A stretch of DNA of 64,000 bases. It comes from Rhinolophus ferrumequinum (taxonomy: Eukaryota; Chordata; Mammalia; Chiroptera; Rhinolophidae). The position numbers were made by a program, and so were the translations under genes. Below are positions 10,736 to 24,185 of the stretch, piece after piece. The stretch spans positions 101,469,093 through 101,533,092 of the forward strand of contig NC_046286.1 in assembly GCF_004115265.2 (NCBI RefSeq), written 5' to 3'. Within the stretch, counting starts at the first letter, position 1. Each line of letters opens with the position of its first letter. The notes under the pieces are model-generated. The model did no database searches and was not told where the DNA came from. It saw only the letters and a program-made list of their open reading frames with translations.

Positions 10736-12984
10736 AATGGCAGGCTTTAAATCAGTTGTTTCAAGTGTCTCTAATCCTTCTGAGAATCCTTTGGCCAAAC
10801 TTCTGAGGAAGGCTTTAAACAAACAGGGGTCATCATAAAAAACAAGAACAAATCATCTGACTTTCTTTCTGCTCTCTAGATGTGTCTGAACAAAGTAGAC
10901 ACGCGCTGTTCTTGTTGGAGGCAGCACAGCCAGGACTCACTTACAAAGACGATGGACTGGATCTCAGCGCGGTTGGGCTGAACAGTGAAGATGTGCGTGT
11001 GTCTGTGCTCTCCGAAGGAGGACGGTTAGTCCTGGGGACGAGTTCTAAAGTATAACTAGGGTATTCGAATGTTGTTCAGTGTGTCACAAGGTAATGTTGG
11101 CCACCCTGCCCCTCTTGCCTTCCTCAGTGTGGCTACAGAGGAGCCATTGTCAATCCAGATAGAGTGGTGGGTGAAGGGGGGAGGGCAGTGTCAGACAGAG
11201 TGAAGGCAGAATCAGTTGGTCACAGGGACAGATGGCATTAAACACTTGGGAAGCCTGGGAAGTGTGACACAGGCATCGGGAAACAAGCTCCTGCAGTGGC
11301 AATGCTGTCAGTCCTACTCTCTCGGCAAATGTGCTGCGTGCCTGCTGTATGCCTCAGTCATCTTGGGCTCTCAGAAAAACCTGCAGACAGCTACAGGGTG
11401 TGCTGTGAATAATGCTGACGTAGAATCCACAGTAGCAATAGAGTGTTGGTGAGGTCATTCAGGTTGAACTGTTAGATGTGGAGGAGCAGTAGGCCTAATC
11501 TTAGATGCAGGTGGAGGGGTTTGAGCATCTTGAAAATCATCTCCTGTCCTGCCCCAAACATTTTTTTCTATGCCTACCAGGCAACCTTTAGAGATTTCTT
11601 GCTGTGGGCCTTGAGAGCCCATCACTGAGATAGAAAGAGAAGTAAAAGCTAAGCAAGCGATGGGGTGGGGGCCGCTTGTCAGGTAGGAGCAGAGTGGGGA
11701 CTGGAGCTCCAGGGACAGAGCCTGCAGAGGGGCAGGCATGGGGGCAGGGAAGGGTGTGGTTATTTCCAACCTGGTGGCTAGGACACCATGTGGTCTTGGA
11801 GCGGCAGCGTCATGTCACTGGAAGAATCCAGAGTCTGGTATGAGCCGGATGTGGTGTCCACGCCTCCTTCATCATCTATTGACCTTATGGCCTGGAGCAA
11901 GTTCCTCAACTTTCTGAGCCTCTGTGTCCTCCTCACCCCCACCTCCAAGTGGGTTGGGAGGATGCTGAAACAATACAGAAAGCTGTAAGCACCACCTGGG
12001 CAGAGGTGCATTCAGTCTGCGTGGCCGCTGGGGTGCTATCCCAGCCTCCCTGCCACGTGGTCCACGCGTCTGGAGCGTGCAGGGGATGCAATGATCTCCA
12101 GCTGGAGAAAGGACTGAGCATCCAACCAGCTCACTCCCTGCACGTGGTTGCTAAGAGCAACGTGTCCTATTGTCCACCCCACCCCTGCCTCCTCCTGCAG
12201 GTGAAGGTTGAGTGTTGGATGTTTCGAGATGTCACTGGAGCCAATCAGAGACTTAATGAAAAAGATATCTGACAGAAGGTCCTTTATGAGACACACTCAG
12301 TACGCACTAATTTGGTCACTGCAACACCGTTTTGAAGCAGACTTTATTGTCTCCATTGCAATGTTGAGGGGGTAATTTCAGAGATGGTAAATGACTTTGT
12401 GTTGACAAGCATGGGGCTGGGCCTTGAATTTAGACCTTCTGGGCCGGACCACAGGGCAGATGACAAGCTTGGATACTAAGCAGAAAGGATGAAGAGTGCA
12501 GGGAACTTGTTCTAAGAGGCATGGTCTCTTACAGTTGAGTGTCTCTGTTTTGGTGACTTCCATTCCGGGCATTACCCACCTGTCCCTTCCCCTAGGCCTG
12601 TGAGTTGAGCAGAAGGACAGAGGGAAATCCTAAATGCACTGTGGGCAGTGTTCACAGATCTGTTCCCAGAGCCGTGGCACATCCTGGCAGCCTGTCCTTA
12701 CTGTTGACTCTATTCTTCAGCACGTATGGGTGGCATTTATGCCCCTCCAGGTTCCTGTCCGAGTAGTTACATATTTTATCTTTTTATCTCACCCGTGAAA
12801 ATGACAGGCACCTTTAAGCTACATATACCTCAAAGCTGGTTTATGGAGGTGCTGGATTAATCCCAACCTCTCATTGTGGGGTGCCTCTGCTTTCTTGGAC
12901 TAATCTTATTGTTTGGTTAAAAGAGCTATGAGACTCTGGTTTCCTGGGAGTTTTGAGAAATGGAAGGTTGTAACTGTAAAAATA

Positions 12985-13235
12985 ATAATAGCTCAGATTT
13001 ACTCAGAACTTGCTATGTACCAGGTGCTATTCTAAGCATTTTATATCATATTGTCTCATTAAATTCTCACAACACCTGCATGATACTAAAGAGTGCCTAA
13101 CTGTAAAGAAAAGAAAACTGAGTCACAGAGGGGTTCTGCTTTGCCCAAGGTCACCAGGTAGTGAGTGGAAGGACCTGGGGTGTCTCTCCAAAATCCATGT
13201 CTTTAACTGAGATGCTGTACTCTACCCACTAAGGT
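12985..13235 (+). mobile_element. MIR SINE, long copy
   Basis: It has 'cttgctatgtaccaggtgct', 'cattaaattctcacaaca' and 'ttgcccaaggtcaccaggta' in MIR order. Confidence 0.75.
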
Positions 13236-15664
13236 CTAGGAAATAGTAGCCATATGCGTTATTAACAAAACGCCAAAAGCAGTAAAATCATTCTTTTGTA
13301 GAGAAGACTGAAAGCTTTTCTCAGTTGCTCTGAGCAGGAAATTCTCAGGGGACTGTCCTTTGGTGACCCTGTGAGACACATTCTCCCCAGAACGGCAAAA
13401 ATTAAGCACCTATCAGCAACCAGAGTTCTGGAGAGTTCTCCACAATTATTCTGAAATTGTACCTTTCCTGACGCCTTCCTATTGATTTCTAAAATTTTAA
13501 AACATCAAGAAACAAAAAAGGTAAAAATCACTTCAGAACTCCCCACTTACAAGAACTGTGTCAGGAGAATTAGTTGGTCACTCCCCCACCCACTCAGCCA
13601 CAGCACCCAGTGTCACCCCCAGGGGGCACTGCTGACTCCGGGCTGAGTTCACATCCTGTCTCTTCATGGATGGAGCTACAGATGTGAATATTTGGCAGGA
13701 TGGCATTCTGAAGCACTGAGAATGTATATTTCCCCCACATTCTCCCTTTGAACCCCGTCTCTGGCTGCTACGTGAACAGCAACCTTTGTCCCAAGCTGAG
13801 CTGTCACAGCATAGCCAGAAAACACAGGTTCTTGGCACCTCGGTTGTCAGCTAGATATGGCAGACATTCAGAACAGGAGAAAAGGGCCTTTTGCTTCTCT
13901 CAACAGAGGAGACAAAATTGCCCTGGGCTGGGCAGGCGGTGCAAGAATCACAGTTAGGGGCTGGTCTTTGAGAAAGGGCCCTGGGCTCCGCATGACCTCC
14001 CAAGGGGCTCTGTTAGTCTGGGTTAAATTTGCCTGTGAGTAACGGAAATCTCCAAAAGATCAGGAGCTTAAACAGGATAAAAGTTTATTTCTTTCTCATA
14101 TTCAAGAAGTTCGAGGATGCGCGCCCAGAGCTAGTGGCGTGGCACAGAGAAGGGCCCAGGGGCCGCCGTCTCATTGCTCTGCTGGGCAGGGCTTTCCTTG
14201 CCAGGTCCCACGTGGCTGCTGGCACTCACCCATCATATGCACCCACATTGCAGGAGACTGGGGATAGGGGAGCTACAATGAGTACAGCCTTCCTTTAAGG
14301 ACATTTCCTGGAAGCTGTACATGACTCCGTATCTAGAGAGAACAGGAAGTGGGTCGGGGTGGACCCTATATAAAATTGGAGTTCCATTACTGGACAAGTA
14401 GATAAGAGTGGATATTAGGGGTCAACCAGCTGTCTGTGCAGTGGTTGGTGGGATGGCTGATTCTCCAAAACAAATTGGAGGGTCCGGGAGTAGAGGGGAC
14501 CTGCAGTGTTGCTCTAGTGGCCATGACACCCCTAGGAGGGTTGTCCAACCAACATGGCCTGGGAGGGTTCAGTATAAATAAGTGAATGGGTTCCTGAGAG
14601 ACAGGCCTGAGGCAACTTCGGAGATTCTTTTTGCTGTGGGTGTGTGGAGCAGCGAATCGTTTTCCCATGTGGTGGGAGTCGTCCAGTGTGGCATAGGGCT
14701 GTCATGGCCGGGATGAAGGTTGCCATCAGCAGCTAGTATGTGGAGTGTGCGTCTGGGACCCCAAACACGCAGAGGGGCCTCATAAACCATCCTCTGCAAG
14801 GTACTGTCCAGCCTGATGGTCTAACTGTTCAGAGTGTTTGGTTTTTATCTGCTCTGGTATTATAGTCATTAGTATTATCAATACAATCTAGAATTGTTCT
14901 TCTTTATAAAATAGCTCTTTAAACGTTTGGTGGTTGACCTGTGGGAGGCAAAGCTTTGGTGGCCTAATCTTAGTCTCGGTCCAAATTTGAACTTTTGGCC
15001 GAGTCTTGAAAGTATTTATAGTTTCACTCAGGGGCTGAGGCGGCCTCTGATATTGCTCTGCCTGCTACCAGAGCCCGCAGGACCTTCTCATGTGCTCTGC
15101 AGCACCCAGATTTTAGTCTCTCACACAGAATTTGCTAAAAAAAGTTAAGATTTCAAGAAAGGTTGCTATGGCTAGGGACCTAGGAACAAGACAAATTCAA
15201 AATTGCAAAAGCATGGGGAAATGTTTTTGCCAAAGAGCAAGGACTGCCAGAGATGTCAAAGATAGTGTTAAAAAAGCATCAAAAAAAAAAAAAAAGATAG
15301 TGTTAAAACGACCAAAAGGCCTAAAAATGGAGGGTTCACAATAGCCAAGCTAAGATGATTTCAGCATCGTTAAAACAGCAATTAGAGTCAATTGGAATAC
15401 GTTGAGACTATAAAAAGTCCATGATAATGCTCAAAAGGAACAAATAATAGGAATTGTGCCAAGGAAAAAGCACACATGAGTTTCTAATATAGTTTACAAG
15501 ATGTTCTGTTAATTGTTCAACACAACTAATGTGAGTTCTCTACTCAAGGTTAGATTAACAGCAAAGTTAACAGTCAGAGATAAGAAACAGACGCAGAGAG
15601 GGACTAAAGCATGTTTAAAGTGTACAATGTTTATGTTTTGATCATGTATTTTACTTTTTTGTGT

Positions 15665-16355
15665 GTGTCACTTAGCTATTATTTCATAATCACAGACTTA
15701 ACTCTGCAGCCCAGCTAAACTTGGCGGGGGACAGGGAAAATACGGAACCCAGTGAAGTGCAGCGAAAGCACAAAGATTATGAGGAGATCTGAGGAGATGG
15801 GGGTGAGGGGTGCTCTCCCCACTGCAGAAGGAATGATCTGGTGGTTAAGATAAAACATCACATTCATTAGAGTTGTCCACAGTCAGCAGTGGGGATCTTC
15901 TTGCTCGTCTTGCCATTCCTGGACCCAAAACATTTCATGGCTGCCATAAGCCCTCTTTCATCTCGCCGAAGACCACATGCTTGCCATCCAACCACTCAGT
16001 CTTGGCAGTGCAGATGAAAAACTGGGAACCGTTTGTGTTGGGCCCAGCATTTGCCATGGACTTTGTTGCCAGGACCCCTATGCTTCAGGATGAAATTCTC
16101 ATCATCAAACTTCTCCCCATAGATAGATTTGTCTCCTGTGCTGGTATGGTATGTGGAATCACCACCCTGGCACCTAAATCCCAGAATGAGTCTGTGAAAG
16201 CAGAAACCTTTATAACCAAATCCTTTCTCCTCAGTGCTCAGAGCATGGACATTTTCTGCTGTCTTTGGAACTTTGTCTGCAAGCAGCTCGAAGGAGACAT
16301 GGCCCAAGGGCTCGCTGTCTACAGCAGTGTCAAATAACACGGTGGCATTGACCAT
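15665..16355 (-). pseudogene. PPIA: Processed PPIA (cyclophilin A) pseudogene
   Basis: An intronless minus-strand copy of cyclophilin A, a cytosolic peptidyl-prolyl isomerase. The reading frame starts [18 protein letters not shown] and keeps [24 protein letters not shown] and [18 protein letters not shown] one-base insertion after about residue 124 (GPG) throws the rest out of frame, though the remaining homology continues to the normal stop region near 15870. The 3' UTR is also present ('ttatcttaaccaccagatca' on the minus strand), running to an A-rich end near 15665. Missing introns and the A-rich end mark a retrocopy. Many substitutions, including Cys for Phe in the active-site region, suggest an old, dead copy. 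Confidence 0.9.
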
Positions 16356-19300
16356 GGCTGGTGCGGGCGGCTCCAGGGTGGTGGCGTCTGGAAGGCCTAT
16401 GGTTTGGTCATTTAAAATTAAAATACGTTGGCCATCCAGGATTACAGGGATCTAGAAACCAAAGTCAAATCTTTCAGGTGTTCAATGCAAGTTGAAGACT
16501 AGAGGTTAGGGATAGAGAATGCAGACTTGTTTGACCCATGTGGACAGAGATGACCTGTGTGGGGTGGAGGGCTGGCAGACAGAGGGGGGTGAGGAAGCCC
16601 ATGGGTGTTGCCCCAAATATGACTCGAAATGCAAACATGTAGCTACTGCCAAGGGCCCAATGCCCAAAAAGCCATGAAGTTGTGCCTTGGGCAGAAATAG
16701 TCACAGAATTGTTTATCCTCTTGAAAGATGAAAAAACAAAAAACAAAATGGTATCTCAAAATGATACAACTTCTTAATTCATACTGAGAAATTGGAAATT
16801 GTGAGACAGTTTCTTCCTACCTCATCTATTACACCCCTAACAGTATTTATGATCAAACTTTCAAATGGCACTGGAAATCCCAAACTAGTGTGAAAAACGC
16901 TGACATTCGTACAGGCACAGGCTCTCCCCACTTTGTCCTGCCACTGTGGACAGCTCTGTGGCTGGTGTCGGAGGGGGAAAAACAAGGTGAAGAATCTACT
17001 ACCCAAATCGAAGGCATGGAGAAATGTTGTCTGAGGATCTGGGAAATACAACTTAAAACCCACTGTCATGTGGAATTTGGAGGTTCTATAAGATTTTTCC
17101 TTTTCTAGTCTGGTCCCCGTGGACCAGCTCTCCCTCACATGTGGCTATTGTTCAAAGCTGGAGACACAACTCAATGTGCCTGGACCAGACCACTAGTGTT
17201 CCAGGCCCCAAACCAAAAGCTGCTTTCTTGGGACGAGAAAGACGGACTTTGAGGATGCATGAGACTACCCCCCACCGCCTCAAAGTCTCATGTGAAGTCT
17301 TATACTAGGCAGGCTTTGTTCTAAAGGACAGTTGTGCAATAGTAGACCACCCCTATCTGTGGGAAAGGGCTGGGTAATTCCAACTTTTGGTACAGAAATC
17401 CTTGTTAATTTAGTTAAAATAGCATATTTTCTGCCAGTGCCTCTGTGAGAGCCCCTGCATAGAAGGATGTGGAGACACTAATGATGTGTTAAAGGAAAAT
17501 GGCACCCTTGCTAATGACAAAAAGTCAACATCAAGGACATACAGTGAATGAATTGATGACCCATCTGAGACTAATAAATGGCGGTCCTGATGGGGCCAGT
17601 GAAAAATGCTCTTGCCTTGGTATTGTTGAATCATTACAGGATTAAGCATCATTGTCAGTCTGCACAACCAGACTCGCCCTCCTTCCACCCCCATACTTTT
17701 ATTTTATATTGGGTAAATAAAGGCCAAAATCAAGGGATACTATGCCGCAAGATATCTCATACCTGCTTCCATCTGTTGATCAATCCATCAATCCAAACAT
17801 CCACCATTAATTCATTTAGCAGTCATTAATCGACCATCTGTTGTGTGCCAGACACAGGGTTAGGTACTAGAGATCCAGTTAGAGAAGAAGATGGGCAAGA
17901 TCTCTTGTTCGTATAGAACTTAAATTCTGGTTGGGGGATATAGACTAACAACAAGTAAATGACTGAAGTAATTTCAGAAGGAAATAAAGTCACCCAGGCT
18001 GATGGGACACAAAGATTTGAATGGATCCCCCCCACACTGGGGCTAATTTCGGTTAACTAATTGAGTAATAATTTGCCTTTTTTTCAAGTAGAGAATATGA
18101 ATACATTTATACCACGGTTACCGAATGGGCATATAATTCTTTTTTAGCTATTGAGGAAGGATTAATAATACATGTAACTTCTTTTATTTGATGTTCTTTT
18201 CTGAGGGACCTTTCTGGTTTCTGGTTGCAACACCCCTTCCCCAATCTATTTAGGGAGAGAGTGTTGTCTTCCGTTAAGGCTCTGTTCTTGTTCAATAAGA
18301 TTTATTGACACTAAACCCCAGGGAGACTGTGAGTGAATTTATCAAGCTTTTGCCTTCTTAACTTTCAATGCTGGAGTGGAATCCTCCCCAAATTTCCAAA
18401 TGTCAACTCTAGGAAGTGGGCACCCTATTCTGTTTGTCTGCCTCCAATGGGAACAACAGCTCAGGGCCCCACACCTGCTCAGTCTTATAACTTTCCAATC
18501 CCTAAGCAGAAGGCTGAAAGCAATGCAAATGGTGTTAAGAAATTATTTGGGAATCACATTGAATCAGGAGAAAACAAGTAGGTGAAGTCCTTTGACCAAT
18601 GTCAGACTCTCGTTGGCAGGACATTTCCATCTCATTGTGAGCAAAAGAGCAAAGTCTGGCCAGAGATGGTGGCAAGTCCAAAAACTTGGAAGAGTGACCC
18701 ACAGACTCTCTCTCTGTGTGTCTATAGTGGTGGCCTTTCTATGTGATAGCAAGAAACACTCTGCAGGAAACTATCTTATCTATTAATTCTGGAGGGGGGA
18801 ATAATGTAGATTTCATTTGTGAACAAGGAATGAGCAAACATAATCAAACATTAAAAAGATTTAGGAGCTCAAGGCAAAGGGACAAACTTGCAATAACATG
18901 GATAATGTTTCCTTTTAAAAGAGTTCCCCTGACTAAAATAGAAAAAACTTAAGAAAATGTCTATTTCATGTTCTCTCCAAGTTTCTAGAAGACAATGAAG
19001 CCATGAAAAAGGAAAACATTTATTAATAGATATATTACTGTTAGTAAAAAAAGATCTGGAAAAGCAGAGGCAACAAAGAGTAGATTGACTATGTATTACA
19101 GAAAACAAAACTGGTGAATTAGAAGATGAACCTTCTAATTCATCTTCTGGCAAAGATGAAAAAGTGGCAAAGATGAAAATGATGAGTAAAAAGATGAAAG
19201 ACGAGAAAATCAGACACAGGAGATGCAACGTGCATATGTCGAAGGGTAATATTTGATATTTAGCTTCCATTTGTTTTACCCTGGGCTTCAGGCATTGCCT

Positions 19301-19559
19301 GAGTCCCACAGAAAGCAGAGGAGAACTTGGGAATGGAATTGAGGAAGCTGGGAGCATGGGAAGAGGGAAGCGAGGCCATGGGGACAGAGACACATGAGGA
19401 TGCATTATTTTGGTGATATCCAGAGATATTTGATCAAGACCGAAGACCTTTGAATTTAATCATACCAAAGTCATTCCTTGAGCATAGAGATACCTCTGAA
19501 TACTTCCTAGAAGGGCAGAATGCCACCAACACCCTCCGGTTTACATCAAATACATTCTG
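16356..19559. other. Intergenic stretch, no gene seen
   Basis: It holds an L2-like piece at about 17770-17990 ('gtgtgccagacacagggtta'). I recognise nothing else; open frames are short and unsupported. Confidence 0.55.
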
Positions 19560-20061
19560 GTTGAATTATTTAAAAGTGGAAAATAAAACTATTTGAAATA
19601 CTAGAAGATGATATAGGTCAATAGTTATGTAATGTGGGTTTGGGCAAGATCTTCTAAACATAATATCAATAACAAACTATAAAAAAAACATAGATTTGCC
19701 CACTTAATTTTTTTTTAAATTCTATATTTGTAAAGTATCAAATAAAAAACTAAAAGGCCAATGACCAACTCCAAGAAACAATTTGAGGATTACATGCCAG
19801 TCAAAGGGTTATTACCCTTAATATATAAAAAAGGCTTTTATTTATTAATAAGGAAAAGTAGGATATCAAGGAATACAGGCTAAGGACAAAAATAATTACT
19901 TCATAATAAAAAGAAAATTGCCAAGAAACATGAAAACAAGTTCAACCTCATTATACTCAAAGAAATGCAGAAAAAAATAACCATAAGATAGTCTCTTTTG
20001 ATCAACTTTTTTTGATCAACTTTGCAAAACCTTGTGTGAGAGTGGTATGCATGTGTGCACT

Positions 20062-20128
<67 letters not shown>

Positions 20129-20310
20129 GAGAGAGAGAGAGAACTGTGTGTGGCAATGAGGATATGGAAAAGTGGTACTCTCTGGTAGTATGTTGGTGGA
20201 ATTAATTTGTAACACATTTTGAAGAATAATTTGATGAATATAACGAAAGTCTTACAATATACATCACATAGCTAGTTAATGGAAAAGTCTCTCTAACCTC
20301 CACACTATCT
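19560..20310 (+). mobile_element. Old L1 ORF2 3' fragment, sense, with GT/GA microsatellite
   Basis: Sequences such as 'gttcaacctcattatactca' and 'aaagaaatgcagaaa' are L1 ORF2 3' region. A (GT)n(GA)n tract occupies 20062-20142. It is much diverged. Confidence 0.6.
20062..20142 (+). repeat. (GT)n(GA)n compound microsatellite
   Basis: About 17 GT units are followed by about 22 GA units with one interruption. Confidence 0.95.
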
Positions 20311-20504
20311 CTGCTTTAACTAATCCTCTCTACTGCTTCAGGAAATGACTGTGGTTGTAGACAAAGTACAGCAGTAAAGACAACTCAGGTTTCCCTCTCA
20401 GGCCTTCCTAACTCTCTCTGACATGGTCTCACCTCTTTATCTTCTACTCTCTTACTCACCACAGCACAGTGATTTGCTAGCTTGTTCCTTTTAAGAGCCC
20501 TTTT

Positions 20505-23500
20505 TAGATTTCTGGTAAGATGGCGGATAGATAGGTAAATGCTGTGCTCACCTCTGCTCAGGGCCACATCAGTTACAGCTAAACCACAGAACAGCCATCA
20601 TTGAGACTCGCCTGAAGTCTAGAGGAACCAAACCTCTACAACCAGTGACCTACAGAAGAAGCCACCTTGAGACCGGTAGGAAGGGCGGAGACGCGAAACG
20701 GGCTGGTTTTACACCCATGTGTGACCATTAAAAATTGGGAGGGATATTTCAGCTGTGGAGGTTCCCCCGTCCCAGGAGCAAAGGGTCCCAGCCCAGGGTT
20801 TCAGTGCTGGGGAGAAGAGTCCCCATAAGTTCTGGCTGTGTAAACCAGCCGAGATTGTGGCTGAGTGAGACCCAGGGCAGCTGCAGTCCCAGGTGCTCCT
20901 CTTAACGAGACAGCACATGGACTTACTCATTCTGAGCTCCAGTGCTGGGGCAGCAGCTCAAAGGTGCCAGGGACATATGGGGCAAAGCTGAATTGTCTGG
21001 CTTCAGGGTGTGGGGTGGAAGGGCAGCTTTGTCCTGGATGGAGGAGCTGGCAGAAGCCATTCTTTGTTTGTTGAGACCTCTCAACTCCAAGTGTGCAGAC
21101 ACAGGCAGTTGCCATATCTGAGTCTCCATCAAACTAGCTATCACCTTTTGTCTGCCCCGCCCTAGTAATTCCCTGACACCACGCCAAAGCAGGCACACCA
21201 AATCCCCTTCAAGTGGCTTTTTCATATAAACAGCCTGCCTTGGCTCATGCTGCAAACTTTCCTAAAATCTCTCAAAGGATCATAAAACCCAGACAAGAAG
21301 CACCTGGCTTCAGTGTGCCCCGTACCTCTGGCTGAGAAGCCCTGAGCCTGGCATTAGTGACAGCTGGCCTTGGATTGTGGCTTGGCCTCTCAAGGCACCT
21401 CCAAGCACAGCACCAGCAACAACCATCTCTGGATTGTTTTGTGGCTCATGCCAGGTGGCCCTGGGCAGGGCACAGACTGCAGCTGAACTTGGCCTACAGC
21501 AAGTCCCATCCCTGGAGGTCCCGGGACTGGCAGTCCCAGTGGCTAGCTTCAGATTGGGCCAGAGCATTACCCAGCCACCTCCAAGGACAACACACTCAAA
21601 GGGCAGACTGGGCTGGCATCAGAGCTCTGCTAAAGTGAATCCTGCTCTGTAGGGTCAGCTCCTGCACAACAGCTCCTCCACTGTGGTTGCAGCCAGTCCT
21701 CACAACCAATCAGCCTGAGGGTCAGTCACTCCCATTGATGTGCAAACAGCAATCAAGTCTCAACTACAATAGGACGGCACATACAACCCACACAAGTGAC
21801 CAGGGAGACTGCACCACTGGGTCCCACAGGGCAACTACTACATAAAGCCACTCTACTAAGACTGGGAGGCATAGCAGCCCTACATAGAAACAAACACAGG
21901 GAGGCAGCCAAAATGGAGAGACAAAGAAACATGTCCCAAATAAAAGAACATGATGAAGCTCCAGAAAAAGAACTAAACAAAATGGAGACAAGCAATCTAC
22001 CAGACACAGAGTCCCAAACACAGGTTATAATAATGCCTAATGATCTCAGGGAGAACTTAACAAAGAGAAAGGAAACATGAAAATGGAGATAGAAAACAAA
22101 CAAAAAAAAACAGTCAGAAATAAAGACTACAATAACTGAAATGAAGAATACCTTAGAGGGAACAAAGAGTAGATTAGATGAAGCAGAAGATCGAATCAGC
22201 AATTTAGAAGATAAGGCAGGAAAAAAACACTTCATCAGGACAGCAAAAGGAAAAAAGAATCCCAAATGAGGAGAGTTTAAGAGACCTCTAGGACAACACC
22301 AAGCATAACAACATTCACATTACAGGGGCACCAGAAGGAGAAGAGAGAAAGCAAGGGATTAGAACCTTTTTTAAAAAAGAATGACTGAAAACTTCCCTAA
22401 CCTGATGAAGGAAATAGACATACAAGCCCGGGAAGTGCAGAGAGTCCCAAATAAGATGAACCCAACCAAGCCCACCCAAGACACATCATAATTAGAATTC
22501 CAAAGGTTAAAGACAAAGAAAGAATCTTAAAAAAAGTAATAGAAAAAAATTTGGTTACCTACACGGGAGCTTCCATAAGACAATCAGCTAATTTCTCAAC
22601 AGAAAGTTTGCACGCCAGAAGGGATTGGCACAAAATATTCAATGTGATGAAAAGCAAGGACCTACAACCAAGATTACTCTACCCAGCAAAGCTATCACTT
22701 AGAATCCAAGGACAGATAAAGAGCTTCCCAGTCAAGAAAAAGCTAAAGGAGTTCCTCACCACCAAACCAGTATTATAAGGAATGTTAGAGGGACTTATTT
22801 AAGACAAAAAAAAAAAAAAGAAAGAAATCAAATATATGAAGAATAAAATGTCAATAACTACATATCTATCAATAATTATTTTCAATGGAAATGATTAAAC
22901 GTTCCAATCAAAAGATAGGGTGGCTGAATGGATAAGAAAACAAGACCTTTACATAGGCTGCCTACAAGAGACTTTAGATCAAAAAACATACATAGACTGC
23001 AAGTAAAAGGATGGGAAAAAGATATTTCATAAAAATGGAAATAAAAAAAAAAAGGAAGCTGTGGTAGTAATACTTATACCAGATAACATAGACTTTAAAA
23101 CAAATGCTATAACAAATGACAAAGAAGGACCCAGTAATCCCATTTCAGGGTATTTATCCGAAGAATCCAAAACACTACTTCGAGGGGACATGTGCATCCC
23201 TATGTTCATTACAGCATTGTTTACAGTGGCCCAGATGTGGAGGCAGCCTGGGTGTCCATCAATGGAAGAATGGACAAGGAGGAGGTGGTACATATATACA
23301 ACGGAATATTGCTCGGCCATGGAAGGGAATGGGTTCTTGCCTTCTGCGGTTGCCTGGGAGGACATGGCGAGTATGTGCTGAATGAAGTACCGTAGACAGT
23401 GAAAGACAGATGCAGTGTGATTTTGCTTATGTGTGGAGTCTAGAGAACAAGATAGACAAACAGATGGAACAGAAACAAACTCGTACATACAGAGAACATT

Positions 23501-24185
23501 TTAATAGTGGCCAGAAGGGAGGTAGGTTGGGAATGGATGGAAAAGGGGAAGGGATTGGGAACTACAGACTGGTTGTTGCAGAGTAGTCACGGGGGTGTAG
23601 GGTATAGCATGGGGAATGTGGTCAGTGATGTTGTAATAACTATGTATGGTGTCAGATGGGTACTGGATTTATTGGGGTGATAGACGGGAGGAGGCTTGGG
23701 GGGCAGGGTGAAAAAGGTGAAGGCATTAAGAAGTACAAGTTGGTGGTTGCAGAGTGGTCCCGGGGATGTGAAGTGAAGCATGGGGAATATACTCAATAGT
23801 ATAGCGATGGCTGCGTTAGTGCCAGGTGGGTGCTAGACTAGTCAGGGGCATCACGTCTTCGATTGTGTGGATGTCTAGCCACTGTACTGTATGCCTGAAA
23901 TTAATGTAAAATAATGTTGAATGTCAACTATAAATGAAAAATTAAAAAGGGAAGGGGAAATGTGAATGCAAGATTCAAATTTCCAGTTATAAGACAAGTC
24001 GTGGGGATGTAATGTACAACATGGGGAATATAGTCAGTAATATTGTGATAGCGTGGTACAGTGTCACATGGTTGCTGGACTTACGGTGATCACTTCTTTA
24101 GGTATATAAATATTGAATAACTGTTGTGTACAACTGAAACTAATATAACGTATGTTAGCTATATTTTAATAAAAATGTTAAAAAA
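20505..24185 (+). mobile_element. L1 deletion derivative (HAL1-like): 5' region, ORF1, no ORF2 body
   Basis: The element starts with an L1 5' UTR ('ctggtaagatggcgg', about 20510) and has a GC-richer 5' region to about 21900. ORF1 remains follow: the C-terminal part reads RDWHKIFNVMKSKDLQPRLL and FLTTKPVL at 22620-22778. A piece of the ORF2 endonuclease region ends near 23120, then the sequence jumps straight to the ORF2 C-terminal end ('ccagtaatcccatttcaggg'). Most of ORF2, roughly 3 kb in other L1s, is missing. The 3' UTR carries three diverged tandem copies of one unit (about 23545-23660, 23715-23830, 23980-24095) and ends in 'aataaaaatgtt' plus an A-rich tail. ORF1 has several stops and frame changes. 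The same deletion is present in the copy at 59727-61410. Confidence 0.75.

Larger units (their letters stand above)
9741..15664. other. Intergenic stretch downstream of SLC22A1
   Basis: Apart from the Tigger relic, MIR fragments (about 11840-11960, minus; 12985-13235, plus) and an unassigned repeat-like block at 14015-14340, I see no gene. The open frames here are short, overlap in both directions and show no recognisable domain. Confidence 0.6.

Noticed and set aside
21753-22265. Minus-strand frame of 170 codons
   Set aside because: It is antisense to the L1 5' region and ORF1 and looks like a shadow.
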